From NCBI RefSeq assembly GCF_943908415.1, contig NZ_CALTSY010000046.1:1-6216 (forward strand): a stretch of 6,216 nucleotides of DNA. The letters run 5' to 3'. The stretch comes from an uncultured Anaerococcus sp. (lineage in GTDB: Bacteria > Bacillota > Clostridia > Tissierellales > Peptoniphilaceae). Made by a program: the position numbers and the translations under genes. Position 1 is the stretch's first letter, and every line of letters starts with the position of its first letter. The notes under the pieces were generated by a model, which was not told the origin of the DNA, searched no databases, and saw nothing but the letters and a program-made list of their open reading frames with translations. Of the stretch, positions 1 through 5,304 are shown piece by piece.

Positions 1-126
1 ATTAATTAAGCACAGCATTTCTACCAAAACGAAGCAACCCCACACCCATTTCGACTGGAACGAAGTGGAATGGAGAAATCTCTGAGTATAGCGTAGATCT
101 CTCCACTCCGGTCGAGATGGTATGGG
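1..126. repeat. Hairpin-forming interspersed repeat, copy 1
   Basis: First copy of a repeat that recurs at 223-347 with only one substitution (T56 versus C278) and one extra base here (a G near position 84). The core folds on itself: 46-58 pairs with 108-120, 65-68 with 103-106, and 74-81 with 95-102, leaving a loop at about 82-94 and a 5-6 nt bulge near 59-64 and another at 69-73. Outer bases (32-41) can extend the stem against 125-136. No reading frame covers it. The copy starts at the window edge, so the unit may extend further left. It is either a small non-autonomous mobile element or a structured intergenic repeat; no transposase is present. Confidence 0.85.
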
Positions 127-222
127 GGCGCTGCTTATTCTTAGTATTTATTTCTAATTCAAAGGTCAAACTCTCTATTCTTTGAACTATTTTATATAAT
201 ACTTAGTTTATAATCGGAGTGT

Positions 223-347
223 ATTAATTAAGCACAGCATTTCTACCAAAACGAAGCAACCCCACACCCATTTCGACCGGAACGAAGTGGAATGGAGAAA
301 TCTCTAGTATAGCGTAGATCTCTCCACTCCGGTCGAGATGGTATGGG
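223..347. repeat. Hairpin-forming interspersed repeat, copy 2
   Basis: Second copy of the 1-126 repeat, about 98 percent identical. The hairpin core lies at about 268-341. The substitution relative to copy 1 turns a G-T wobble pair in the stem into a C-G pair, so structure is kept or improved. The right outer flank differs from copy 1 (GGTT here against TGCTT there), and each flank can still pair with part of the shared left sequence AAGCAACC. The spacer before it (127-222) and the one after it (348-455) share ordered words (TTAGTAT, TCAAA, CTTTGAA, AGTGTATTAA), so the whole block of roughly 220 bp looks like an old tandem duplication. Confidence 0.85.
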
Positions 348-455
348 TGGTTCCGTAATATTAGTATATTTTTTGCTTTATAGATCAAAATTATTATCTT
401 TGAATTAGTATTTATTATAATTATTTTTACTTTTCTTATAAGTAAAGTGTATTAA

Positions 456-501
456 CTCCACATCCATTTCGACCGAAGCGAAGTGAAGTGGAGAAATCTC
501 T
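456..501. repeat. Degenerate half copy of the hairpin repeat
   Basis: This stretch matches positions 38-83 of copy 1 (CCATTTCGACC, then GAAG/CGAAGTG, then GGAGAAATCTCT) with a few changes and one missing base. It lacks both the left 37 bases (the shared AGTGTATTAA at 446-455 joins directly to the core) and the whole right arm, so it cannot make the long hairpin. It looks like a decayed or internally deleted third unit of the array. No gene lies in 1-584; beyond the repeats and the terminator at 533-567 I see nothing else there. Confidence 0.7.
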
Positions 502-532
502 TTACATAGTAAATTGGATATTATAGTCATAT

Positions 533-567
533 AAAAAAATCCTTTATATCTTAAAGATATAAAGGAT
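533..567 (-). terminator. Rho-independent terminator of the NlpC/P60 gene
   Basis: Near-perfect palindrome: 539-552 pairs with 554-567 (ATCCTTTATATCTT against its complement), which in practice gives a stem of about 12 bp with a small loop. Read on the minus strand it is followed directly by seven T residues (plus-strand A533-A539). It lies 18 nt beyond the stop codon of the minus-strand gene ending at 585. The stem is AT-rich, but its length and the T tract make this a convincing terminator. Confidence 0.9.
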
Positions 568-584
568 AATTGTCTTATTAAATT

Positions 585-1808
585 CTATTGGATGATTCGC
601 TTTATAGAAATTGGATTTCTAATTGGGCTTACCTTGATACCGGTATTTGGACTAGAGGCGTGAATCATATTTCCATTACCATCTGCCATACCGACATGGG
701 TTATATTATTTAAGCTTGTTCCAAAGAATACCAAGTCACCTGCAGATTCCATACCTAGTGGGATCTCTACACCGTATCTTTGCTGACTTTGGGCAAAGTG
801 TGGTAAGGATATGCCAGCTTGTCTATATATTTGCATGGTAAAACCTGAGCAATCTATACCATTCCATGGATCTATACCACCCCAAACATAAGGTCTGCCT
901 ATAAATTGTGTAGCCCAATTGTATAGGTCTACACCAGCAGAAGAGGATGGTGGTTGGATTTCAATAACACTAGAGTTTTCTGTTGTAGAAGTTTCTGTGT
1001 TGCCTGCTTGGTCAGTAGTGGTATAAGTTGTGGTTGTTATATAGCTAGTTTCAGTGATTTCTCTCATCTGATTTTTGGCTTGTTCTTCTTTCTCTAGTTG
1101 AGTTTTGATATGATCATTTACTTCTTTGTAGAAAGATTTTAGCTTATCAAGCTCCTCGCTGCTTTCACTAGATATGGCTAGTGATGATAGCTTAACATAA
1201 CCTTCCTTGGCAATATTGTTATCGCTGTCACTATTATCTTTACTATCTGCATCCTCTGTTAAGGTAACTACTTTTGGTAAGTCCATAGACTTTCTTGAAC
1301 CGCTAAGAGTTACAGTTTTTACATTATTTGTTGTATCATTATTATTTTTTGCTAGATTTATTTTCTTATTATCTTTAAAGTCTTCATCATAAGAAACTTT
1401 TACAAATTCACTATCAGGATCAAATTCAAGTATGGTCACATTACTATTGTCTTTTAATTTATAGTCTGTAAGGTTTTTAGAATCTTTATCAGCTTTTTCT
1501 TTAAGATTAGTCTCACTAATTATGCTGGTATGTTTTAATTTATAAAACCATTTTTTGCCTACATAGGCTTTTTTGCCTTCGTATTCTATCTGATACCAAC
1601 CATCTGACTCGCCCTTGATTTCATAAGGAGTGAAGTCCTCGATCCCACCTAAGATATCACTGTTTACATCTTCTTTGACTCTGATATTTACCCCGTCAGT
1701 TGTATTTTTGTTTAAAACTATAGAATCTGCATGGGATAAGCTTGGATTTATAAAAATTTGAGAAAATACTAATGAAGTTAAAAATATTCTTTTGATATTT
1801 TTTGACAT
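585..1808 (-). CDS. Secreted SH3b / NlpC-P60 peptidoglycan endopeptidase
   Basis: This 407-residue protein has a signal peptide (Lys/Arg at 3-7, hydrophobic 8-20, probable cleavage after S25-H-A27). A bacterial SH3 domain follows at about 33-90 (DGVNIRVKEDVNSDIL, GWYQIEYEGKKAYV). A second SH3-like unit at about 95-210 has its final GYVKLSSL separated from the rest by an Asn/Asp/Lys-rich insert at roughly 141-200. Then come a charged helical, coiled-coil-like stretch (215-250) and a Ser/Thr-rich linker (252-290). The C-terminal NlpC/P60 domain (293-396) carries the expected catalytic residues: C320 in DCSG, H371 in HVGM, and H383 as the likely third member. Family knowledge: such enzymes cut D-Glu to diamino-acid bonds in peptidoglycan peptides outside the cell, and SH3b domains bind wall. 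The ATG start has an AGGAG Shine-Dalgarno 5 nt upstream. The gene has its own promoter and terminator, so it is monocistronic. Role in cell separation or remodelling is inferred. Confidence 0.93.
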   Translation of the reverse strand: MSKNIKRIFLTSLVFSQIFINPSLSHADSIVLNKNTTDGVNIRVKEDVNSDILGGIEDFTPYEIKGESDGWYQIEYEGKKAYVGKKWFYKLKHTSIISETNLKEKADKDSKNLTDYKLKDNSNVTILEFDPDSEFVKVSYDEDFKDNKKINLAKNNNDTTNNVKTVTLSGSRKSMDLPKVVTLTEDADSKDNSDSDNNIAKEGYVKLSSLAISSESSEELDKLKSFYKEVNDHIKTQLEKEEQAKNQMREITETSYITTTTYTTTDQAGNTETSTTENSSVIEIQPPSSSAGVDLYNWATQFIGRPYVWGGIDPWNGIDCSGFTMQIYRQAGISLPHFAQSQQRYGVEIPLGMESAGDLVFFGTSLNNITHVGMADGNGNMIHASSPNTGIKVSPIRNPISIKRIIQ

Positions 1809-1833
1809 TGTTTCTCCTAGATTTTTACTACAC

Positions 1834-1860
1834 TATAATTTTAGTATAGAAAAAATTATA
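1834..1860. promoter_or_regulatory. Inverted repeat over the -10 and spacer (possible operator)
   Basis: TATAATTTT at 1834-1842 and its exact complement AAAATTATA at 1852-1860, separated by 9 nt, span the -10 box and spacer of the NlpC/P60 promoter. The position would suit a repressor site. The repeat is made only of A and T, so chance is a real alternative in such AT-rich DNA. Confidence 0.35.
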
Positions 1861-1866
1861 TGTCAA
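1838..1866 (-). promoter_or_regulatory. Sigma-A promoter of the NlpC/P60 gene
   Basis: On the minus strand there is a perfect -35 TTGACA (1861-1866), a 17 bp spacer and -10 TAAAAT (1838-1843), putting the start of transcription near 1831 and giving a leader of about 22 nt with AGGAG at 1814-1818. The -35 lies just beyond the stop codon of the upstream HD-domain gene (1872), so the wall hydrolase is transcribed on its own. This is the strongest promoter-like match in the window. Confidence 0.85.
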
Positions 1867-1871
1867 TTATA

Positions 1872-2456
1872 TTAGTATTTCTCATATAGAAGGTAGGCAA
1901 AGTCTACCAGCTCTCTAGAAAAGTCGTTTCTAAGATAGGATGTATCAAGCATATTTATCCTAACCCTATCTAGGGCGTCAGCATCTTTAAATAATTTTGC
2001 CAAAAAAACTGCCCTATCATTATCTATTACATCAAATTCTTTGATGGTATCATCAAGATTTTTATCATCATCAGAGTGGGCTGTGATAACTGCTTGTAAA
2101 ATATTTTTATCATCAGGGTCTACTGTCGCATAGTCTATAGACTCTATAGCAGCCCTCCTGCCGTGTTCTGTATCCCATCCATCATTTTGTCTTTGTGTAT
2201 CATGTAGGCTTGCTGCATACCTTAGTATATCAGTATCTCTTCTATCTAAGTTATATTTCCAAGATAATACCAAGGCGTAAAAGATAACTCTTTCTATATG
2301 GTCTTGTCCGTGGATCCTGGAATCAAAAAGTATATCTGTATTCAAATTTTCATATGTGTCCAAAAGAACTTCAAAATATGGAGATTCTTTAAATTCATTA
2401 AAAAAGTCATATTCTTTAATCCAATCTTCTTTTGTTATTATTTCAATCATTCTCAT
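1872..2456 (-). CDS. HD-domain protein (predicted metal-dependent phosphohydrolase)
   Basis: With the start at 2456 the protein has 194 residues and is cytoplasmic. It shows the HD-superfamily metal-binding pattern: H49 and H53 in IHGQDHIERV, H85-D86 in SLHDTQ, H98 in TEHGR, H127 in TAHSDDD, and D158/D160 in KDADALDRVR. Family knowledge: these proteins are usually Mn/Fe/Mg-dependent phosphomonoesterases or phosphodiesterases acting on nucleotides; the substrate cannot be read from the sequence. The frame is open to an ATG at 2474, but nothing like a Shine-Dalgarno precedes that codon, whereas its codons 3-4 (AAG GAG) are themselves an AAGGAG site 6 nt before the ATG at 2456. A further ATG at 2450 is possible. 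It is divergent from glutaminase, with 86 nt between the preferred starts. No terminator is seen before the NlpC/P60 promoter, so some read-through into that gene is possible. Confidence 0.85.
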   Translation of the reverse strand: MRMIEIITKEDWIKEYDFFNEFKESPYFEVLLDTYENLNTDILFDSRIHGQDHIERVIFYALVLSWKYNLDRRDTDILRYAASLHDTQRQNDGWDTEHGRRAAIESIDYATVDPDDKNILQAVITAHSDDDKNLDDTIKEFDVIDNDRAVFLAKLFKDADALDRVRINMLDTSYLRNDFSRELVDFAYLLYEKY

Positions 2457-2494
2457 AATAAGCTCCTTTATCATATTCTAACATTTTCTAAGGA

Positions 2495-2522
2495 TTTATA
2501 AAAGGACTTAAAGTGGTATACT
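2495..2522 (+). promoter_or_regulatory. Extended -10 promoter of glutaminase
   Basis: TGGTATACT at 2514-2522 is an extended -10 (TG, one base, TATACT), with a moderate -35 TTTATA at 2495-2500 and 16 bp spacing. Transcription would begin near 2529, just before the GAGG Shine-Dalgarno. An upstream in-frame GTG at 2513 overlaps this promoter, which argues against it as the translation start. Confidence 0.6.
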
Positions 2523-2542
2523 CTCATAAAGCGAGGTTTATT

Positions 2543-3475
2543 ATGTTATATAAAAAAGATTACATAGATGAAAAGATAAGAACAGCTATCAAAGCTACAG
2601 AAAGTTTTAAGGGAGTAGGTGAACTTGCCCACTATATACCAGAACTTTCTAATGTCGATCCAGATAGTTTTGCCTTGAGTATAGTAACTGTAAGCGGAGA
2701 AGTTTTTAATTATGGAGAATATGAAAAGGAATTCTCATTACAGTCAATTTCAAAGGTATTATCTCTAATAATGGCTCTACATGATAATGACCCTATGTAT
2801 GTATTTAGCAAGGTAGGTAGCGAGCCTACTAGCTATGAGTTCAATTCACTGATGCCTATTACTGATAAGGCTGCCAATCCTTTTATAAATGCAGGGGCTA
2901 TGTCGACTACGTCTATGATTTTAGGAAAAGATGTAGATGATAAGTTTGATAGACTACTTGAATTTTATAAAAAGATCTCAGGCTATGAAAATGCACGTCT
3001 AATGGAGGATGTATATACTTCTGAGCTAGAAACCACAGATAGAAATAGGGCCATAGCCCACTATCTTAAGAGTATAAATGTCTTTGAAGAAAAGCCAGAG
3101 CAAGTTTTGGATCTATATATCAAGTCTTGCTCTATGTCTACTAGGGTATCAGCAATAGCCCGTATGGGAGCAGTCTTAGCTAATAAAGGTTTTGACCTAG
3201 ATACTCACTACAATCTCTTATCAAAATCAGAAGTACAGATAGTAGTAAGCCAAATGGCAAGTTGTGGTATGTATGAGAATTCTGGCAAGTACTTGATGAA
3301 TGTAGGGATACCTTCAAAATCTGGAGTATCTGGAGGCATACTAGGAGTTGTTCCAGGTGTATGCGGTATAGGAGTATACTCACCAAGACTTGATAAAACT
3401 GGCAATAGCGTAAGAGGCAAGGAATTATTTAATATCCTAGGCCAAGAGATGGATTTGAGTATTTTTATAAATTAA
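2543..3475 (+). CDS. glsA: Glutaminase (GlsA, serine-dependent beta-lactamase-like fold)
   Basis: Hydrolyses L-glutamine to L-glutamate and ammonia in the cytoplasm. With the ATG at 2543 the protein is 310 residues, the usual size of bacterial glutaminases. The motifs run in family order: FSLQSISKV with the S68-x-x-K71 catalytic pair, NPFINAGAM (about 112-120), the SCSMSTRVSAIARMGAVLANKG helix region (about 195-216), the Tyr-containing SQMASCGMYENSGKY block (about 236-250) and the KSGVSGGILGVVPG loop (about 259-272). Start choice: a GTG at 2513 would add 10 residues, but it sits inside the TGGTATACT promoter, while the ATG at 2543 has GAGG 6 nt upstream. Single gene, divergent from the HD protein and convergent with the MFS transporter. 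In other bacteria glutaminase supplies ammonia for acid resistance or glutamate for nitrogen metabolism; which applies here is not shown. Confidence 0.96.
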   Translation: MLYKKDYIDEKIRTAIKATESFKGVGELAHYIPELSNVDPDSFALSIVTVSGEVFNYGEYEKEFSLQSISKVLSLIMALHDNDPMYVFSKVGSEPTSYEFNSLMPITDKAANPFINAGAMSTTSMILGKDVDDKFDRLLEFYKKISGYENARLMEDVYTSELETTDRNRAIAHYLKSINVFEEKPEQVLDLYIKSCSMSTRVSAIARMGAVLANKGFDLDTHYNLLSKSEVQIVVSQMASCGMYENSGKYLMNVGIPSKSGVSGGILGVVPGVCGIGVYSPRLDKTGNSVRGKELFNILGQEMDLSIFIN

Positions 3476-3476
3476 G

Positions 3477-3663
3477 CAAAAGGGGCTGTTGCAAATCAAT
3501 AGATATTTATCGTTCCATCATTGGGGTGCTCTCTAAGAAAGTTTGAGATTTAGCCCGCCGGCTCATGGAGGCATTTAGCCCGTCGGCACACTGAGACACT
3601 TTCTTAGAGGGTGCACGAATGATTTTGGAACGATTTATCTATTTTGCAACACCCCTCTTTAAG
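3477..3663. mobile_element. MITE-like long inverted repeat with tandem GC-rich loop units
   Basis: Two imperfect arms of about 60 bp (3480-3542 and 3598-3660) face each other. Shared blocks include TGTTGCAAA, ATAGAT, ATCGTTCC, ATCATT, GTGC and the perfect 12-mer CTCTAAGAAAGT (3531-3542, complement at 3598-3609). The outer ends (GGGGCTGTTGCAAA and, reversed, GGGGTGTTGCAAAA) resemble insertion-sequence termini. TTAAG occurs at both flanks (3472-3476 and 3659-3663) and might be a target duplication, though the edges are not clean. There is no transposase frame, so any mobility would be in trans. It lies between convergent genes and could also work as a bidirectional terminator, although T tracts on either side are short. 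Confidence 0.7.
3548..3597. repeat. Two tandem 25 bp GC-rich units in the element's loop
   Basis: 3548-3572 and 3573-3597 are adjacent direct repeats with about 20 of 25 bases identical, both beginning ATTTAGCCCG and containing CGGC. Each can form a mini-hairpin (GCC, four-base loop, GGC). They are much richer in G and C than the surrounding DNA and fill the apical loop of the long inverted repeat, giving a predicted stem with two small hairpins on top. Confidence 0.75.
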
Positions 3664-4799
3664 TTTCTGATTTTGGAGCCTTCATATATATTTAATATAA
3701 GTAGGATGAGATAGATTATGCTAAATGATAAAAAGGCTAGAGTGAGGGATTGGGTGCGAAATAATTTATTAACTCCACTTAGGTAAAGAGGAGCTATAAA
3801 TCCTCCTATGTTACATCCTATAAAGATAAGGTTGTTAGCTATTCTTGCATGACTACCTCTGACAAATCTTGAAACTTCTGCAAAAAGATAAGGTGTACAT
3901 AAGGATTGAGAAAAGGCTAAAAATACCATGCAAGCCAAGAATATATACATATTGTAGCCTAAAAATGCAAGCACCATATTAGAGATTATATAAATTCCAA
4001 GGCCCAATAAGAGAGTCCTTTCTCTAAGTTTTTTATTTATATAACCAAAAAGGAAACCAGAAAGCATACCTGAAAGTGGTAAGACAATCATGTATAGGTT
4101 GATATTGGCATCCATGCCTTTAGCAAGGGTAGCAATACTAGGAAATCTTATGCTTACAGCAATCATATTCATAATCATAACTGCAACAAAAAATACATAA
4201 AAGAATATCTGCTTGCTAAAGTGAAATTTGCCTAAATCTTCCTTTTCTTCAAGGTCTACTTCTGGAATGATTTTATAAAAATATATCATGACAAGAAAGG
4301 CAACTGCATAAGCCAAAAATGCAAAAGACCAGTGGATTTTGATAAATAAACCAGCTATAAAGAGTAATAGCATCTGTCCTATAAATTCAGTAGCGTTTCT
4401 TATACCATAGAGTTTGAAGGCCTCATCACCTTCAAAGAATATATTGATATAGTTAGCACTGTGACCATTAAATAATCCAATACCAGCACCCATGATGATA
4501 CGGCTAATAACAACTGACCAGTAGCTTGGGCTTAGGATTGGGAAGATAGAACTTAGTCCTACTAATAATAGACCTAGCAAGACGCATTTTTTGATGCCGA
4601 TTTTTTGAGTTACTTTTTCACTTAAAATCATGGTTATAATTGTCGGTATAGATGATAGGGTTATCAAGAACTCAGCACTGGTTATAGATATACCAAAGTC
4701 TTTTTGCATGAATACAAGAGTACCTGAGATAATGCTATTACTAGCTACAAATAGGGCTATGGAAAGGATGGCTATTTTTCTTTGTAAATCTTTTTTCAA
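3639..4799 (-). CDS. MFS-type transporter, 12 membrane segments
   Basis: Inner-membrane carrier of the major facilitator superfamily, 386 residues from the preferred start. It has about 12 hydrophobic segments in two halves split by a charged loop (residues about 178-194, PEVDLEEKEDLGKFHF). A motif-A-like loop SEKVTQKIGIKK lies between TM2 and TM3 (about 60-71), and SRIIMGAGIGLFNG in TM4 is typical of the family. Substrate unknown; a drug or metabolite exporter is possible. No ATG occurs near the N-terminus. The longest frame opens at a TTG at 4826 with no Shine-Dalgarno; a second TTG at 4799 has GAGGA (4807-4811) 8 nt upstream and is preferred. The last codons (R-G-V-A-K) and the TAG stop lie inside the inverted-repeat element, so the C-terminal tail was probably altered when that element arrived. 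A TATAAT box on the minus strand at 4840-4845 may be its -10, but I find no good -35. Confidence 0.88.
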   Translation of the reverse strand: MKKDLQRKIAILSIALFVASNSIISGTLVFMQKDFGISITSAEFLITLSSIPTIITMILSEKVTQKIGIKKCVLLGLLLVGLSSIFPILSPSYWSVVISRIIMGAGIGLFNGHSANYINIFFEGDEAFKLYGIRNATEFIGQMLLLFIAGLFIKIHWSFAFLAYAVAFLVMIYFYKIIPEVDLEEKEDLGKFHFSKQIFFYVFFVAVMIMNMIAVSIRFPSIATLAKGMDANINLYMIVLPLSGMLSGFLFGYINKKLRERTLLLGLGIYIISNMVLAFLGYNMYIFLACMVFLAFSQSLCTPYLFAEVSRFVRGSHARIANNLIFIGCNIGGFIAPLYLSGVNKLFRTQSLTLAFLSFSIIYLILLILNIYEGSKIRNLKRGVAK

Positions 4800-4891
4800 A
4801 ATCAATTCCTCATTTTTTATTTTCAAAAGTAATAAAGCTATTATAAATTATGATAGCAAAAAATAGAGGATAGGTAAAGATAATAGGATAT

Positions 4892-4914
4892 AAAAAAGCT
4901 GGGCTAAGCCCAGC
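4892..4914 (-). terminator. Rho-independent terminator of the acetyltransferase gene
   Basis: Perfect 7 bp GC-rich stem: GCTGGGC at 4898-4904, loop TAA, GCCCAGC at 4908-4914. On the minus strand it is followed by six T residues (plus-strand A4892-A4897). It begins 11 nt past the stop codon of the acetyltransferase gene and insulates the transporter gene downstream. Confidence 0.93.
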
Positions 4915-4925
4915 AAGTATGATAA

Positions 4926-5210
4926 TTATCTAGCGTCTAAATCGCCGTATTTTTCAGCTTGTTCATCAAATTTCTTTACTGCGTATGAGCATATAGGAAT
5001 GATTTTTACACCTTCCTTACGGGCATTGTCACAAACTTCATCAAGAAGTTTTTCAGCAAGTCCCTCTCCTTGGTGGCTCTTATCCACTACTGTATGGGTA
5101 ATAGCCCAAGTGCTTTCTATTTTTTCATCATATTGACAGTAACCAACTTTATTTTCATCATTATCAAAAGCTTGTGCTTCATGTTCATCTTTGTTAAATC
5201 TTATAATCAT
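4926..5210 (-). CDS. Small GNAT N-acetyltransferase (YjdJ/NATD1-like)
   Basis: From the preferred start this is a 94-residue cytoplasmic protein of the minimal GNAT type found in E. coli YjdJ and human NATD1. Visible motifs: WAITHTVVDKSHQGEGLAEKLLD, where HTVV is the core strand and QGEGLA (47-52) is the acetyl-CoA pyrophosphate loop, then IIPICSYAVKKF (70-81), a motif characteristic of this subfamily, where Cys73 is at the usual cysteine position. Being only about 95 residues is normal for the subfamily, not a truncation. Family knowledge: binds acetyl-CoA; the acceptor is not established. The frame extends to a GTG at 5219, but that codon overlaps the Shine-Dalgarno AGAGG (5219-5223), which is 8 nt before the ATG at 5210. 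It is monocistronic with its own terminator and divergent from the membrane protein gene. Confidence 0.9.
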   Translation of the reverse strand: MIIRFNKDEHEAQAFDNDENKVGYCQYDEKIESTWAITHTVVDKSHQGEGLAEKLLDEVCDNARKEGVKIIPICSYAVKKFDEQAEKYGDLDAR

Positions 5211-5222
5211 AATATTCACCTC

Positions 5223-5254
5223 TTAGTATATATACCCAAGTTATGGTATACTAA
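5223..5254. promoter_or_regulatory. Mirror-image divergent promoter pair
   Basis: TATACT occurs on the plus strand at 5247-5252, preceded by TGG (extended -10), and on the minus strand at 5225-5230. The two lie in an inverted repeat: TTAGTATA (5223-5230) and TATACTAA (5247-5254), with CC/GG extending it if a four-base TATA insert in the left arm is looped out. With a 17 bp spacer, each -10 occupies the position where the other promoter's -35 would be. The right-hand promoter would serve the membrane protein gene, the left-hand one the acetyltransferase. Confidence 0.55.
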
Positions 5255-5304
5255 TAGCATGAAAAATTTGAGTAATCAAAAATAAGATTTACAGGAGGTA
5301 AATT

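Noticed and set aside
1..350. Possible CRISPR array
   Set aside because: Only two full units of about 125 bp with related spacers; CRISPR repeats are short with unrelated spacers, and no cas genes are present.
1207..1392. Plus-strand frame of 61 codons
   Set aside because: Shadow of the NlpC/P60 gene's low-complexity insert on the opposite strand, with no ribosome site or recognisable motif.
2298..2501. Plus-strand frame of 67 codons
   Set aside because: Antisense to the HD-domain gene, which has a full metal-binding motif set; no support for the shadow frame.
3180..3420. Two minus-strand frames within glutaminase
   Set aside because: Both overlap the conserved C-terminal half of glutaminase and encode no recognisable protein.
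3477..3663. Decayed insertion sequence with transposase remnant
   Set aside because: The space between the arms is about 55 bp and has no coding similarity to a transposase, so only a non-autonomous element can be argued.
4630..4866. Plus-strand frame of 78 codons
   Set aside because: Antisense to the N-terminal part of the transporter and to its upstream region; no domain or ribosome site.
5259..5285. Short frame MKNLSNQK as a leader peptide
   Set aside because: No Shine-Dalgarno, and the predicted transcription start falls at its ATG; nine codons occur easily by chance.
5070..5285. Plus-strand frame of 71 codons
   Set aside because: Mostly antisense to the acetyltransferase gene; hydrophobic content is a by-product of AT-rich codons.
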